From Tenebrio molitor (lineage: Eukaryota; Arthropoda; Insecta; Coleoptera; Tenebrionidae): a DNA stretch of 64,000 nucleotides. Under the pieces are notes generated by a model. It saw only the letters and a program-made list of their open reading frames with translations. It had not been told where the DNA came from and did no database searches. The translations under genes and the position numbers were made by a program. The stretch spans positions 13,826,001-13,890,000 of the forward strand of contig NC_091048.1 in assembly GCF_963966145.1 (NCBI RefSeq), read 5' to 3'. Position 1 is the first letter of the stretch, and every line of letters begins with the position of its first letter. This document shows positions 47,612 to 58,370 of the stretch, piece after piece.

Positions 47612-48198
47612 TCCTGATTGGAGGGGATGACCCTGTCAATTTGTCGCGCCTCTTCTTCCACTAATTTCAATTTTAAATTCTCGAAGGAGGGAATGTCGTC
47701 GCGAGATTCAATAGCAACACTAAAATTCTCAAATTCTGCCGGCAAAGATCCCAGCAACATTACCGACAACAATTCTTCTGGGATATCGATGCCAGTTTCT
47801 GCCAGTTGTTCCGCTTTGCTTGTGAATTCGATGACATATTGTGACATTGACACGTCTGGTTTCTTTTCCAATCGCAGTAATTGTTTGTAGAGAACAGCTT
47901 TTCTCACCGGGCCGCGTGATTCGAAAACTGCCTTGAGTCCGTCCCATGCTTGTTTCGACGTCGCAGCTTTTTTCACATGGTTGAGTTGGCTGTGAGAAAT
48001 GCTCAAATTGATTAACGCCAACGCTTTGGAGTCCTTCTTCGTCCAATCTTGTGCGTCTGCCTCTGGTTTCACTTCGGTGCCGTCAACGTATCCCCACAGA
48101 TCGTTGAATATTAGTACACTTTTCATTTGCACCTTCCATAGTTCGTAATTATTTTCCTTCAACTTTTCTATGTTTGCAAAACCCGTTGCTGTACCCAT
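47533..48198 (-). pseudogene. Copia gag (capsid part), frameshifted
   Basis: 221 codons on minus start about 110 bp inside the 5' LTR with MGTATGFANIEKLKENNYEL. This is the UBN2/gag-polypeptide fold of copia elements, with KALALINLSIS and LRLEKKPDVSMSQYV. The frame ends in a Lys-rich tail without the zinc knuckle, which is in the next frame (47611 downward). A frame disruption between about 47533 and 47635 therefore separates capsid from nucleocapsid. In intact copia elements gag and pol form one frame. Confidence 0.85.
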
Positions 48199-48295
48199 TT
48201 TTCACTTGCAGCACGTACGGCGAGTTCTCTGAACCTAACTTTTCACTGTTTTCGACAACGTTACGTTTCACCCGTTTACGATAAACTCGCGGTCC

Positions 48296-48309
48296 CTGGG
48301 CCCATAACC
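48296..48309 (-). other. Copia primer-binding site (initiator tRNA-Met type)
   Basis: On minus GGTTATGGGCCCAG directly abuts the 5' LTR. It is complementary to the anticodon stem-loop region of eukaryotic initiator tRNA-Met, the half-tRNA priming mode of copia. Confidence 0.8.
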
Positions 48310-48576
48310 TGATAGGGATTGAATAAAATGGTCCGCGGTATCATAAACGGAAAATATATTGAAAAACAGTAAAACAGTAAACAAACATATACACACACTC
48401 TTCGGCTAGACAACACTACACAATTCTACATTCTACCAACTTAACTTATACCAACTGTGATTTGGTAACAAACTATACAGCACGTTACGATTAACGTTTA
48501 TTTTCTAACAATATTGTTTATCGATGTCGTTTCTGTCATTCCTGAAGAGATTGCCGTTTACTGACGGGACAGTTGT

Positions 48577-48920
48577 GCAGGGTTATTCACGAGAGACTTC
48601 CGATGAAAATTTCGTTACATGCAACCCAAAATAAAAGGAACCACCAGAACTTGATATTTTGTTTAATTTGAAATAAGTTAGCAATCCAAGTAGCCGGCTT
48701 CGCGAATAAGATTAAATATGACAGTTTCTCTTTATTGAGGTTATCAGCAAAAGTTAATATAAATGTGAAAACTGACATGACAGACAATAAGGGTCAGCAA
48801 TCGTTGATTTAAGTATGTATTACCTTTTATAAATTTAGGAAACTAGAAACCATTGGAAATTGTAGTTTCGGTTGCATATAACGAAATTTTCATCGTAAGT
48901 CTCTCGTGACTAACCGTGTA
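48577..48920. mobile_element. ~342-bp MITE next to the copia element
   Basis: Inverted ends of about 45 bp sharing CACGAGAGACTT and GATGAAAATTTCGTTA. The left end begins CAGGGTTATTC, like the MITE at 49986. No ORF. Confidence 0.7.
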
Positions 48921-48924
48921 TACA

Positions 48925-49600
48925 TATATTCGTATGAAGAAAAATTAAATTAAAATTCGAAATTCACAAAATATGTAATGATAGTAAATTATATGTTTTT
49001 AATTTGTTGTAGCGTTTAGGGCGTTTTCGGTAGTAGATGAAGTTCGGAGAAACCTTGTTGGAATTTAGTAAGGGGACATTCTTCCACAATGTGTTGGATG
49101 GTTTCTTTTTCTGCACCGTATTTACAAGAGGGGTTTTCACGAATGTTCCAATGAAACAGCATATTATTGCATTTGCCATGACCGGTTCTAAAGCCATTTA
49201 ATTTACACCAGATTTTCCTGGGTAGGTCCAATACCGGAAGTTGTTTTGTAGGATCCTCAATTAAATTTTTATTGAAAATATGTACGTCTTGCCAGGCTGC
49301 TTTCCAATAATCAGATTTGGAAAATGATTGCATGAGAAATTCTTCTTTCCAAAGTGGTTTACGTGATTTTAATCTATAGGGTGGTAAATTTGCCATGTCT
49401 TGTGCTACTGAGTACATGTTAGGTGAATTTTCAAAATTATCCCAAATGCGTTTTGTGGTGTATCTTCTTCTAATATCATACGGAATAATGTGTGCTAAGA
49501 CATGTAGCCATGGCGTTGGAGTAGATTTTAAAGTACCCGTTATTATTCGAAGTGTGGTATTCAATTGAGTTTTATCTATTTTGTTGGCGTGTGTACTGTT
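48925..49600 (-). pseudogene. Non-LTR retrotransposon 3' end, copy A
   Basis: On minus, codons from about 49600 to 49016 encode the post-RT C-terminal part of a non-LTR ORF2. It has LNTTLRIITGTLKSTPTPWL, HIIPYDIRRRYTTKRIWDNF and a Cys/His tail CKYGAEKETIQHIVEECPL, where one conserved Cys is replaced by Tyr. About 90 bp of 3' UTR follows to 48925. It is nearly the same sequence as copy B at 57700-58370. It is 5' truncated; frames continuing to 49774 run into unrelated sequence. Confidence 0.8.
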
Positions 49601-49712
49601 CCTGCACGGTAAGCGCGAGACATTCGCGCAGAATTTTTGAACGGAGAATTTTTGAACCCAGAACTTCCCAATTACCTTGAAGATCTTCCACTTCTTTTTT
49701 GTACTAACTGCT

Positions 49713-49930
49713 GGTTTCAACACGACGGCGCACCACCACACTTTAGTCGACAAGTTCGAGAAATTTTGGATCACATTGGCCGGTGCGGTCCCCCGATTTA
49801 AATCCTCCTGGATTTCTTTCTTTGGGCTACGTTAAAAATATTGTATACAGGAGCCCTATTGCTACAGAAGAACAATTCAGAAAGCTTTTGCCACAAGGAC
49901 TCCTGAAATGGTTAGGAATTCTAAACTGAG
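49713..49930 (+). pseudogene. Mariner-type transposase C-terminal relic
   Basis: On plus, WFQHDGAPPHFSRQVREIL contains the second catalytic Asp, followed after damage by a DFFLWATLK segment typical of the same DUF4817-like mariner family as at 43437-43876. Stops and indels throughout. A separate copy from that one, on the other strand. Confidence 0.65.
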
Positions 49931-49985
49931 TCTTTTGCGACTGGCACGGTTATGGTGGCCACTGTGAGCACTTCCTCTGATTGTA

Positions 49986-50344
49986 CAGGGTTATTCTAAA
50001 TGATTGTAGTCGAAGTAGGCGTGAAAATTGAATGTAAAATTTATGGTTGCCGCTCCACATAAAAAAACATCAAAATGATGTGAATAAGTGAGTACACACC
50101 GTTCACACACGGGAGTTGAATTGGGTGCAAAACAACTCAATATTTTTAAAATTGATTGCAAAACACCTCAATATTTCTGGAGTCAATCGTTAATTTAACA
50201 AAAATAAATAAAAATCTCATCACCGCACTTTTCACCTAAAAAATGACAGTGACATCGACAAAACTGAGAGTTCACATGAAAGCGGCAAAAATGTAATAAC
50301 ATGGGCATGGCCTACTTCGCCTACAATCATTTAGAATAACCGTG
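49986..50344. mobile_element. 359-bp MITE, TA target
   Basis: Ends CAGGGTTATTCTAAATGATT with the mirror ending at 50344, 38 bp, and TA at 49984-49985 and 50345-50346. Internally, CAAAACAaCTCAATATTT appears twice within 60 bp. Confidence 0.85.
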
Positions 50345-50486
50345 TATTTATTTTTCGTTTCATAATCCCTTTTGGTTTGTGTTATACCGTTTCTCCTGTT
50401 TTTTACAATAAGCTCACGTGCATTAGAATAAACAAGGTTGTTTTCAGAACCGCTATTTGTTGTTTTTATTAAAAAAATTAAAATAC

Positions 50487-50738
50487 TGTATTTTCAATTT
50501 GGTTGTAGGTCATAACATTTTATGGTACTTTAAGTTACAGATCTTGCGGGGCTTATAAATCCTAGTTTATCACTAGCAGGTAATATTTTAAGCAGGGTTG
50601 TATTGTACATTTTGTATATTTGCATTGTACGGCAAACGGCACGCGCCGCTTCCCAACCTTTTCAAACCCAACCATTGTGCCCGTTAATCGCTCATAATAT
50701 GCAAATTTTACGATCTAAAACCAAATTGAGAATACTAT
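50487..50738. mobile_element. ~255-bp MITE, copy 1 of 2
   Basis: Ends TTCAATTTGGTTGTAGGTC with an imperfect mirror. The body is nearly identical to 61829-62088, including GGCACGCGCCGCTT and CATTGTGCCCGTTAATCGCT. The remaining bases from 50739 to 51059 hold nothing recognised. Confidence 0.8.
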
Positions 50739-51192
50739 AGATTCATGTGATCGAAGGCCAGTGTGATATCTTGAATGACATCTGCCTTAACCTAACATGT
50801 TGATGTTGACACTTTGGCAGAAATGTTATTCTGACAATGTGATAATATACGCTTAGCAACTGATTCTATTCACATTAACACCTGGAGTTCCCTTTCTGGA
50901 ATTGGTGGATCTTAGAGACATCTCACAACTATGTTAAGCAAGACATTAATTTTTCTTCGTTTGCATTCTTGGGATCTAGATTGTCGTCGGCATTGGTCAG
51001 TTTTCTCTGGGGAGCGAGTTCTGGGACACTTGTAAAAATGTGATTGCAGTAATTCTCAACAGGTGTCCTAGAGTTGCGAAAAAGCTCCATAACTTGTTTA
51101 TTATTAAAGATATCAACGTTTACTTTTTTCTAGATGATAGCTACGCTTCTACTGCACATTCGGAAAATATTGCGGAATATACAGGATACAGG

Positions 51193-51938
51193 CTGATTCA
51201 CGTAGCCCGTTCGTTAGAAACTTTCCGATTTCCCAAAATCGTAAGAATATGAAAATTGGTAGCCGACTATAATGGACTGCTCCAAGCTCAAATAAAATAT
51301 TTTCAAAATGGCGACACTTCCGGAAATACCGGAAACGACTCTATCTTTGTTTTTTTAAATGGAAAGGCCTCATTTTGATTTCAAATTTCGATTCTACGTT
51401 AAATTTTGAGGTTAGACCGTCCTTTTGCCACCATTTATCTGTCATCGTTTTTGACCTATGCCATCTTTTTCACAAAAAAACGGGGTTGCAGGGCTTCATT
51501 AAAAAATGTATAACTCCTGAACCATTGGAAATACAAAACTGATTTTTGCCCGATCTTCTACGCCACTAGTGACATTTTTTTATGTTTCATGTGCCTACTG
51601 CAATTTTTCAAATTTGATAATCAAAAAATGTCGAAAACTTCATTTTTTCAAATAGCAACTACCATTTCTGATACTAGATATGAATGTAAAATTTAATTTT
51701 AAGACCACTTTTATTAACATTGTGTATGCTTATTTCCAGCCGTTTTGGCGTAATTCATATTTTTTGAATAAAATATTGTTTTATTTGAATTTTTATTCAA
51801 AAATCGCATTGCGGTAAATAGTAAATATGTAACAACAAAATAATAAAAAACAAGCAAAATAACAAAAAATTAGGTACATTGAGCATTTTTGTTAAAATAT
51901 TTTTTTGTTAATTTGCTTATTTTTTATTATTTTGTTGT
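51193..51938 (+). repeat. Dispersed ~750-bp repeat, copy 2
   Basis: Aligns with 34394-35168 over most of its length, beginning CGTAGCCCGTTCGTTAGAAA. It has no counterpart in the opposite foldback arm, so it probably inserted after the foldback formed. Confidence 0.7.
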
Positions 51939-52238
51939 TATATATCTACCATTTATTGCAATGCAATTTTTCACTTATCTGCCGTCGTTTTTGATCAGTG
52001 GCGCTTTTTTTTTTACCAGAATTTCGAATTGCAGGGGTCCCTTCGAAAATTCGTAACTTCCAAATCGTTGCACATAAATTAAAATGATTTACGGTGTTTG
52101 ATTTCTGAATGTTAGCCGCATCTGCTGAGTGTTTACTTAACAACTTAGAGTCGCATATGCCTACTGCGATTTTTTAAACATAACGAACCAAAAATGTCAA
52201 AAACTCATTTTTTTCAAATGACACCCCGTATTTATTAG

Positions 52239-52392
52239 AGTTTTCGCGTTACGTTTTTCAGATAACCGTGTACGCTAACGCCGGTGTTGCTAGGCAATAG
52301 CGTAACCGATTCATTATTACAATAAGCGATTACGGTAATTGCTCGCGAATAGCGTACCGGTTATTTTAACGGAACGTAACGCGAAAAGTCTC
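52239..52392. mobile_element. ~154-bp MITE beside the Harbinger element
   Basis: Inverted ends GAGTTTTCGCGTTACGTT and AACGTAACGCGAAAAGTCTC. It ends five bases before the Harbinger end at 52398, and both are bordered by TTA/TAA. It may be a related non-autonomous Harbinger MITE. Confidence 0.65.
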
Positions 52393-52559
52393 TAATAGAG
52401 AGATATTGCATTCAAACTTTATTTACGTAATAGGTTAATAACTGCATGCGCTATGAAATAACGCTACGCTTTAACGGCATAGTGATTTAAAGTTATTGCA
52501 ATTTATCAAGGCGTTAACGTTATTAAAAGACATTGCAAAGTTGACAAGTAGTGTCAAAA

Positions 52560-53605
52560 ATGGACGAAATGTTAGAAGCTGCAATTTTAGGTGATGCAAA
52601 TGACGATGATATTGAAGAAGCAATTCTTATAATGTTGAACCCTCTACGAAATAATTATGTAGACCCAGAACGTTAACAATTTGATTTGAATGAAATATCA
52701 TTTGATCAAGCTAAATTAAATTTTCGATTTGAAAAAAACGATATACCAATTTTGGCAGAATTGTTGGGATTACCAGAGCAAATTATAACTAGTACAAGAA
52801 ATAATGTAGATCGTACAACAGCTTTATGTATATTACTTAGGAGGCTTGCTTATCCGAATCGCCTGAAAGATTTAACACTTCTTTTTGGATTATCACCTCA
52901 ATCGTTGTCGCAGATTATTAATACTACCACAAATATTATTATGGAAAACAAGGGAAATCTTTTAGAAAACTTGCAAGCTAATCAATGGTTAGATAGGAAC
53001 AGGTTGCAGTATTATGCTCAAGTGGTTGGTAATCGTGGAGGTGCGGTACACAATTGTTGGGGCTTTATAGATGGAACGGCAAGACCTATTTGTAGGCCAT
53101 CGGTTCAGCAAGAGAACTATTATTCTGGCCACAAAAGATTTCACTGTTTGAAATATCAGTCCGTTCTTTGTCCAGATGGTATTATAGTTAATCTAAAAGG
53201 GGCATACCAGGGTAGAAGACACGATGCTGGCATCTTCAGAGAATCTCAACTTTATAATGAACTGGAAAGAGCGGCAGTATTTCCTGATAATGAACGTTAC
53301 GTTCTATATGGAGATCAAGCATATGGTGTCATGGAGCTCTTGTTGTGTCTCTATCTTGGAAGACCTCAAGATTTACCTGCTTATCAAGTAGAATTCAACC
53401 GTTCCATGAAAATTCTTAGAGTTGCTGTAGAATGGGGTTTCCAAAAAATTGTTTCACAATTTGCTTTCTTAGATTTAAAAAAAAATCTTAAATTATTACT
53501 GCAAGACGTCGAGTCCTTATATAAAGTAGGAGTACTTCTAACTGTCACACATGTTTGTATGAAAGTCAAACTTCTCAATATTTTGGTGTAGCACCTCCTT
53601 TATTA
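52560..53605 (+). pseudogene. PIF/Harbinger DDE transposase, stop and frameshift
   Basis: Starts MDEMLEAAILGDANDDD at 52560 and meets an in-frame TAA at 52674-52676. It then stays open from 52686. Key parts: a helix-turn-helix region RLKDLTLLFGLSPQSLSQII, DDE segments with GFIDGTARPICRP, GRRHDAGIF and YGDQAYG, and the C-terminal part with FNRSMKILRVAVEWGFQKI carrying the likely Glu. A one-base shift near 53540 puts the final residues, SQYFGVAPPLLQQYIG, in another frame ending near 53622. This is a cut-and-paste nuclease that requires the Myb-like partner. Two lesions only, so recently inactive. Confidence 0.85.
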
Positions 53606-53985
53606 CAACAGTACATAGGGTAAAAAATAAAAAGTTTTAGAAACAGATACATTTTTTACTCCTATTTTAAATAAAAAATAAAATAAAAAATAAAGGTATG
53701 TCGGCGCCACTCGTGGGAAAGATTTATTTTGTTATTTTAATGTTTTGCCTGTACTCCTTATACCAAATAGAGTTATTTTTAGAAACATGTTATCACTGTT
53801 CTTGAGAACGCGTCAGCGGGGCAACCCCTGACGAACGGAACGTTCGTGTGTGACGCAAGGGTAGTACCAGAACATAATTTATGAGCCACATGTTTGGGTG
53901 GAAGAGGTGGTTTTTCTGTCGCGTTTATAAAATTCGCTTACACAGGTATTAAACTGAACTGAAACTTTTATCGAAAACATTTTAA

Positions 53986-54879
53986 CTACAACCTACTGAT
54001 TAATGCCTCTATTATTTTTTGTTGATTTTTTATTAAATCGTGTATATTTTGCTGTTGATCAAGTGCAAGTTGCATTCGACTGTTTTCCAAATCAGCTCTT
54101 TTCCTTTGTTCTTCTATTTCAAATTCCAACCGTCTTTCTTCTAAACGTACCTTTCTTTCTTGCAATTCTAATTCTTTAAGCTTTAGCTGCAATTCTCTAT
54201 CATTTTTTTCACTTAAATACTGCATTGCATTTTGTCGTAGAGGTCTGCTCTTATTATATCGTTTTCTTTTCGGCATTAGTATTTTTCTGGCCGACACCGA
54301 TGGCGTTTCCTCAACTTGATCTAATAGGTTTCCATTTTGTTCATTTCCAATATTAATATTTTCTTGTGTATCTTGGGTAATTTCCATTTCTACCGCTTCC
54401 TCGTGCATCTGCACTATTGGTACTTCGGCAACAAAAGAAAATTGCTCAGTTTTGTTTACAGAATTTTCTTCCTGTAATTCAGTTGAAAATAATAACGCTT
54501 GTTCATCTCTAACTTGCTTTCCTAAATTAACTATTTGTTCTACTTTATTAACTTTAGGCCGCCTGGACTTCTTAAATTCTTTACATAAATCACTAATTTC
54601 TTGTAAAAGATTGTCCCTTTCTGAAAAAATTTCCTCGACTCCCGACTTTTTTTGAGAAACCATGTCCTTTTTCAGGTAAACTTCTAGAAGTAGCTGTAAG
54701 TGGTCTTTTAAAGTTCTTATGGAAAACTTCTTCCCCACTGTTTTTTCTATATTTTCTTGAACGGTGGACCATGCTTTTGCCTCTTTTATAGGATTTTGAG
54801 CCGTTACTTCCCGCAGAAGACATAAATCATCATCGGCTGAGAATCTTTGACGTTTTTCTCTTAGTGTTGACATTATCAA
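53986..54879 (-). CDS. Harbinger Myb/SANT-like DNA-binding protein, intact
   Basis: 297 aa on minus without interruption. The N-terminal ~90 residues form a Myb/SANT-like trihelical domain: FSADDDLCLLREVTAQNP, AWSTVQENIEK and FSIRTLKDHLQLLLE. The middle is acidic and polar. Residues about 200-297 form a long coiled coil rich in K, E, L and R (LKLKELELQERKVRLEERRL). In Harbinger elements this partner binds the terminal repeats and brings the transposase into the nucleus. It is convergent with the transposase, with about 380 bp between the ends. The in-frame MSTLREKRQRF two codons downstream is an alternative start. Confidence 0.85.
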   Translation of the reverse strand: MIMSTLREKRQRFSADDDLCLLREVTAQNPIKEAKAWSTVQENIEKTVGKKFSIRTLKDHLQLLLEVYLKKDMVSQKKSGVEEIFSERDNLLQEISDLCKEFKKSRRPKVNKVEQIVNLGKQVRDEQALLFSTELQEENSVNKTEQFSFVAEVPIVQMHEEAVEMEITQDTQENINIGNEQNGNLLDQVEETPSVSARKILMPKRKRYNKSRPLRQNAMQYLSEKNDRELQLKLKELELQERKVRLEERRLEFEIEEQRKRADLENSRMQLALDQQQNIHDLIKNQQKIIEALISRL

Positions 54880-55839
54880 GGGGCTAATCTATCAGCAAAT
54901 TACCAAGATTCAAATTTAATAGAAAGTTCACCTTATTACTAACTTATTTCTGTCAAATCGCACGCAACCTTTTTTGAATTGTCAAATTGTTGACATATGA
55001 GAAATGCCAAAAATAACGTTAACGTCTTGCAGTATACGTTCGCAATTTACGTGAAGCGCAATCGTTATTACCGTCTACGTGCTAAAAATTGACACTTAGA
55101 TGTCAAAATAACGTTTTTATAAATACTGCTAACCGTTATATGACACTGCAATATCTCTCTAATGTTGCACAATATAAGGTTTGTATAGTCGAATCTGAAA
55201 ATCTAGGGTGCTCTCCTAAAATCGCTAAATTTGGTGCAATTTTTCCGTTAAAAAGATAATACAAAAATCTAGTAGGCCTAACAAAAGATAATCACACAAT
55301 ATGGTCACTCCATAAAGATGAATCAACCAACAAAACAGTGTTTAGTGATTAGATTTTCACATTCCACTATATAAACCCATTTGAAAAAAATGAGTTTTTG
55401 ACATTTTTAGTTTGTTATATTTAAAAAGATCGCAGTAGGCATATGCGACTAAGCACGTTATTGAGTAAACACTTAACAAATGCGGCAAACATTCAGGAAT
55501 CAAACAGCGTCAATTATTTTTTTTTTTTTGGAAGGTACGAATTTTTGAAGGGACCCCGGCAATTCGGAATTTTGGTAAAAAAAGCGTCACTAATCAAAAA
55601 CGATGGCAGATAAGTAAAAACGACCTGCGTAGATTTGATTTACAATTTAGCATAGAATCCAAAAATGAAATCAAACTGGGTAGGTTCCATTTAAAAAAAC
55701 ATAACTTTAATATTTTTATAATATTGGGAGTATTGGGACACTCTGTATATGTATATACCGCAATATTTTCCGAATATGCAGTAGAAGCGTAGCTATCTAG
55801 AAAAAAGAAAAAGTTGATATCTTTAATAACAAACAAGTT

Positions 55840-56048
55840 TTTTTTTTTGTTTTTTTTTTTTTAATTTGCCATTCCCGTTTTTGCCATACGGCTTTTACGG
55901 TACCTTTCGGTCGGCCGTTTTTCAATTCATTTTCCTTTATCATTTCCATTATCCTTTCTTTTTTTAGGTGATGCGACGGGGCTCCGGGGCACTTTCCCCA
56001 GCCACCCACGCCCATTCCACCTCACATTCACAGACATACACAACAACA
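55840..56048 (-). mobile_element. Retroposed 209-bp insert with 18-bp TSD
   Basis: Flanked by the perfect direct repeat TTTAATAACAAACAAGTT (55822-55839, 56049-56066). The left edge is a T-run, i.e. a poly(A) tail on minus. The body on minus reads MGVGGWGKCPGAPSHH and NELKNGRPKGTVKAVWQK. Long duplication plus A-tail means target-primed insertion; it is either a SINE or a 5'-truncated LINE end. Confidence 0.85.
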
Positions 56049-56098
56049 TTTAATAACAAACAAGTTATGGAGCTTTTTCGCAACTCTGGGACACCTGT

Positions 56099-57700
56099 AT
56101 AAAAATTGCTTGAATGTCCCCCGCCCCACGGATCTAGATTAAAGCTGCATGCTATCAATAAAATATAAAGCAAAAAATACTAGAACCTTACTTTTCATCT
56201 GGTGAACGGGTAGTTATAAATAAACTCGATCTTCTTAGGGTAGTTTAAATTTTGAACTTCCGTTCGTGAATTTTCGTAACACTTCGTTGTATACGCTGTT
56301 ATTACTGGCCTGCAAAAGTCGTGTGGCGCGAGCAGCCTGAATCGAAAGCTTGGACCTTGTAATTTATAATGTTCTATCAGTTCTACTTCTATCACTATGA
56401 TATCATATTGCCGTACGTATTAGCAGACCATACTATTTCGAACAGCTGCATTGAAAACAACACCAAGTCCATTCTGAACGAGTCTCAAGGGTCGGTTTTT
56501 GGCCTGGGGTATTCAACAGGAGACGATTCGAATAGTGATTTTTCGATTCTAATAGCTTAAAATTTTTCGTTTTTCGTATCTGTTTTGTTAAGTCTGGAAT
56601 CATTAATAATTACCGTGAGATCATTTATTTATAATCAAAATAGGATATGACTTTTAAATTAGATTGGCAATACTGTTGACACCTTGATTTGAAAATTGTT
56701 AAAGTCACGCCTCAAAATTTAATACAAAATATGAAACGGCGAGTTAACAGTTGTATCCAAGCCGGGTGTTCTATACAACTGTTAACTCGCCGTTTCATAT
56801 TTTGTATTGAATTTTGTGATCTGTGATATTGTATCGTTTATTAACAATACGGTTATATCTACTAGACAAATCTCCAGGCGAGGTTTTCAAAATTCTAAAC
56901 CCGTTGGAGATTAGCTGGCCAGTTTGTGTATCACATACAGTAGGGTTTTTTAAAGGGTTTTCTCATGTTAATTTTTCAACCCCCTGTTAACTTTTGTCCT
57001 CATGAAAATATTCAACCCAGTGTTTTATAGTAAAGTTGTGGAATATGACTGTATTGAAACAATTTCAATAACCAGAAGCAAGGAATAAGCTAGCAAAAAG
57101 ACGTTTTTTGAATTCCGTTTGCCTCAATTTGAAATTTTAAGTAGGCTAAATTTCACCTGAAATTTGTAATTTTGATAATATGTAATTGATTGTGTAAATA
57201 ATTGCTTAGCTGCCTATGGACGCCATTTTGAACGTTTCATTGAATTTTCATTGAAGTAAAGAACCTTGTTATAACATAACATAAATAACGGATCTATCGT
57301 TATTAAAATAATGTTCAGACTATTTTTTGCAAATAACATTTCGTTTGTAAATTGTCTATTACAACCATTCAGGTATCAGAAAAGGAAGTAAGTGACTAGA
57401 TAATATTATTAAAGGGTAACAGAGGGTTGAAAAATTAGCATGTAAAACCCAGTCTTAAAAAAACTCACTGTATAAAACGCTTCCAAAAAACTGGACGACT
57501 TATGGAGAAGACAATTGTAGTTTTTGAACAGCCAAAGTCTTAAATCTGTAGCCAGCAAAATTTCTCGAAGCAGCGCTGGAGAAATGTAGGTATATTTCAA
57601 CTAGAATAATGTTCGACGTTGGAACTTACAAAAGAAGTAGTTACTATCTGCCAACACCATCATCTAGTATATTCTACGGCAGAATATTGTTGCCCTGTCT
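56099..57700. other. Gene-free stretch apart from one palindrome
   Basis: No ORF with recognised motif. The only structure is the perfect palindrome at 56721-56808. Confidence 0.4.
56721..56808. repeat. Perfect 36-bp-arm palindrome
   Basis: Arms 56721-56756 and 56773-56808 match at all 36 positions, beginning AATACAAAATATGAAACGGC, with a 16-bp loop CCAAGCCGGGTGTTCT. With one mismatch the match extends about eight bases outward. No decay is visible. Confidence 0.9.
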
Positions 57701-58370
57701 GGAAGAACAGTGCACACGTGAACAAAATAGATGCTCAATTGAATACCACACTTCGAATAATAACGGGTACTTTAAAATCTACTCCAACACCATGGCTACA
57801 TGTCTTAGCGCACATTATTCCGTACGATATTAGAAGAAAATACGTAACAAAACGAATTTGGGATAAATTTCAAAATTCACCGAACATGTACTCCATAACA
57901 CAAGACATGGCAAATTTACCACCCTTTAGATTAAAATCGCGTAAACCACTTTGGAAAGAAGAATTCCTCATGCAACCATTTTCCAAATCTGACTATTGGA
58001 AAGCAGCCTGGCAAGACGTAGATATTTTCAACAAAAATCTAATTGAGGATCCTACAAAACAAATTCCGGGATTTGACCTACCAAGGAAAATCTGGCGTAA
58101 ATTAAATCCTTTTAGAACCGGCCATGGCAAATGCAATAATATGCTGTTTCACTGGAACATTCGTGAAAACCCTTCTTGTGAATGCGGTGCAGAAAAAGAA
58201 ACCATCCAACACATTGTGGAAGAATGTCCCCTTACTAAATTCCAGCAAGGTTTCTCCAAACTCCATCTACTTACCGAAGACGCCCTAAATTGGCTACAAC
58301 AAATTAAAAACATATAATTTACCATAATTATTTTGTGAATTTCGAATTTTAATTGTATTTTTCTTCATAC
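57640..58370 (+). pseudogene. Non-LTR retrotransposon 3' end, copy B
   Basis: The plus frame to 58317 has VYSTAEYCCPVWKNSAHVNK, LNTTLRIITGTLKSTPTPWL and an intact CECGAEKETIQHIVEECPL Cys/His tail. The 3' UTR ends near 58378, at the start of the next TIR element. It is closely related to copy A (48925-49600) but keeps about 30 more N-terminal residues and the conserved Cys. RT catalytic parts are missing, so it is a 5'-truncated copy. Confidence 0.8.

Larger units (their letters stand above)
44125..48510 (-). mobile_element. Copia LTR retrotransposon (4386 bp) with 5-bp TSD
   Basis: LTRs are 44125-44318 (194 bp) and 48310-48510 (201 bp). They start TGATAGGG and end TAACA, and differ only by a few substitutions and a 7-bp duplication. 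ATATT flanks both sides (44120-44124, 48511-48515). The element reads on minus, so the 48310-48510 LTR is 5'. A primer-binding site and polypurine tract sit exactly next to the LTRs. The coding region is broken at three places (see the parts). LTR similarity suggests a fairly recent insertion. Confidence 0.93.
52398..55159. mobile_element. PIF/Harbinger element with two convergent genes
   Basis: Short inverted ends GAGAGATATTGCA at 52398 and 55147-55159. Inside are a DDE transposase (plus) and a Myb/SANT-like protein (minus), the two-gene layout of the superfamily. The target duplication is unclear; TAA follows the right end and ATA precedes the left. Confidence 0.75.
51060..56098. mobile_element. 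Long composite foldback element with later insertions
   Basis: Outer inverted ends AGGTGTCCTAGAGTTGCGAA at 51061 and its mirror near 56098. Matching inner blocks are 51060-51190 with 55740-56098, and 51940-52215 with 55385-55620. The left arm holds the 51193-51938 repeat; the right arm holds the 209-bp retroposed insert. The centre holds a small MITE and the Harbinger element. Without these insertions the structure would be a foldback of about 1 kb. Confidence 0.65.

Noticed and set aside
49601..49774. N-terminal part of the minus frame 49016-49774 as reverse transcriptase
   Set aside because: It is antisense to a plus-strand mariner relic at 49713-49930 and has no RT similarity; only the part up to about 49600 matches copy B.
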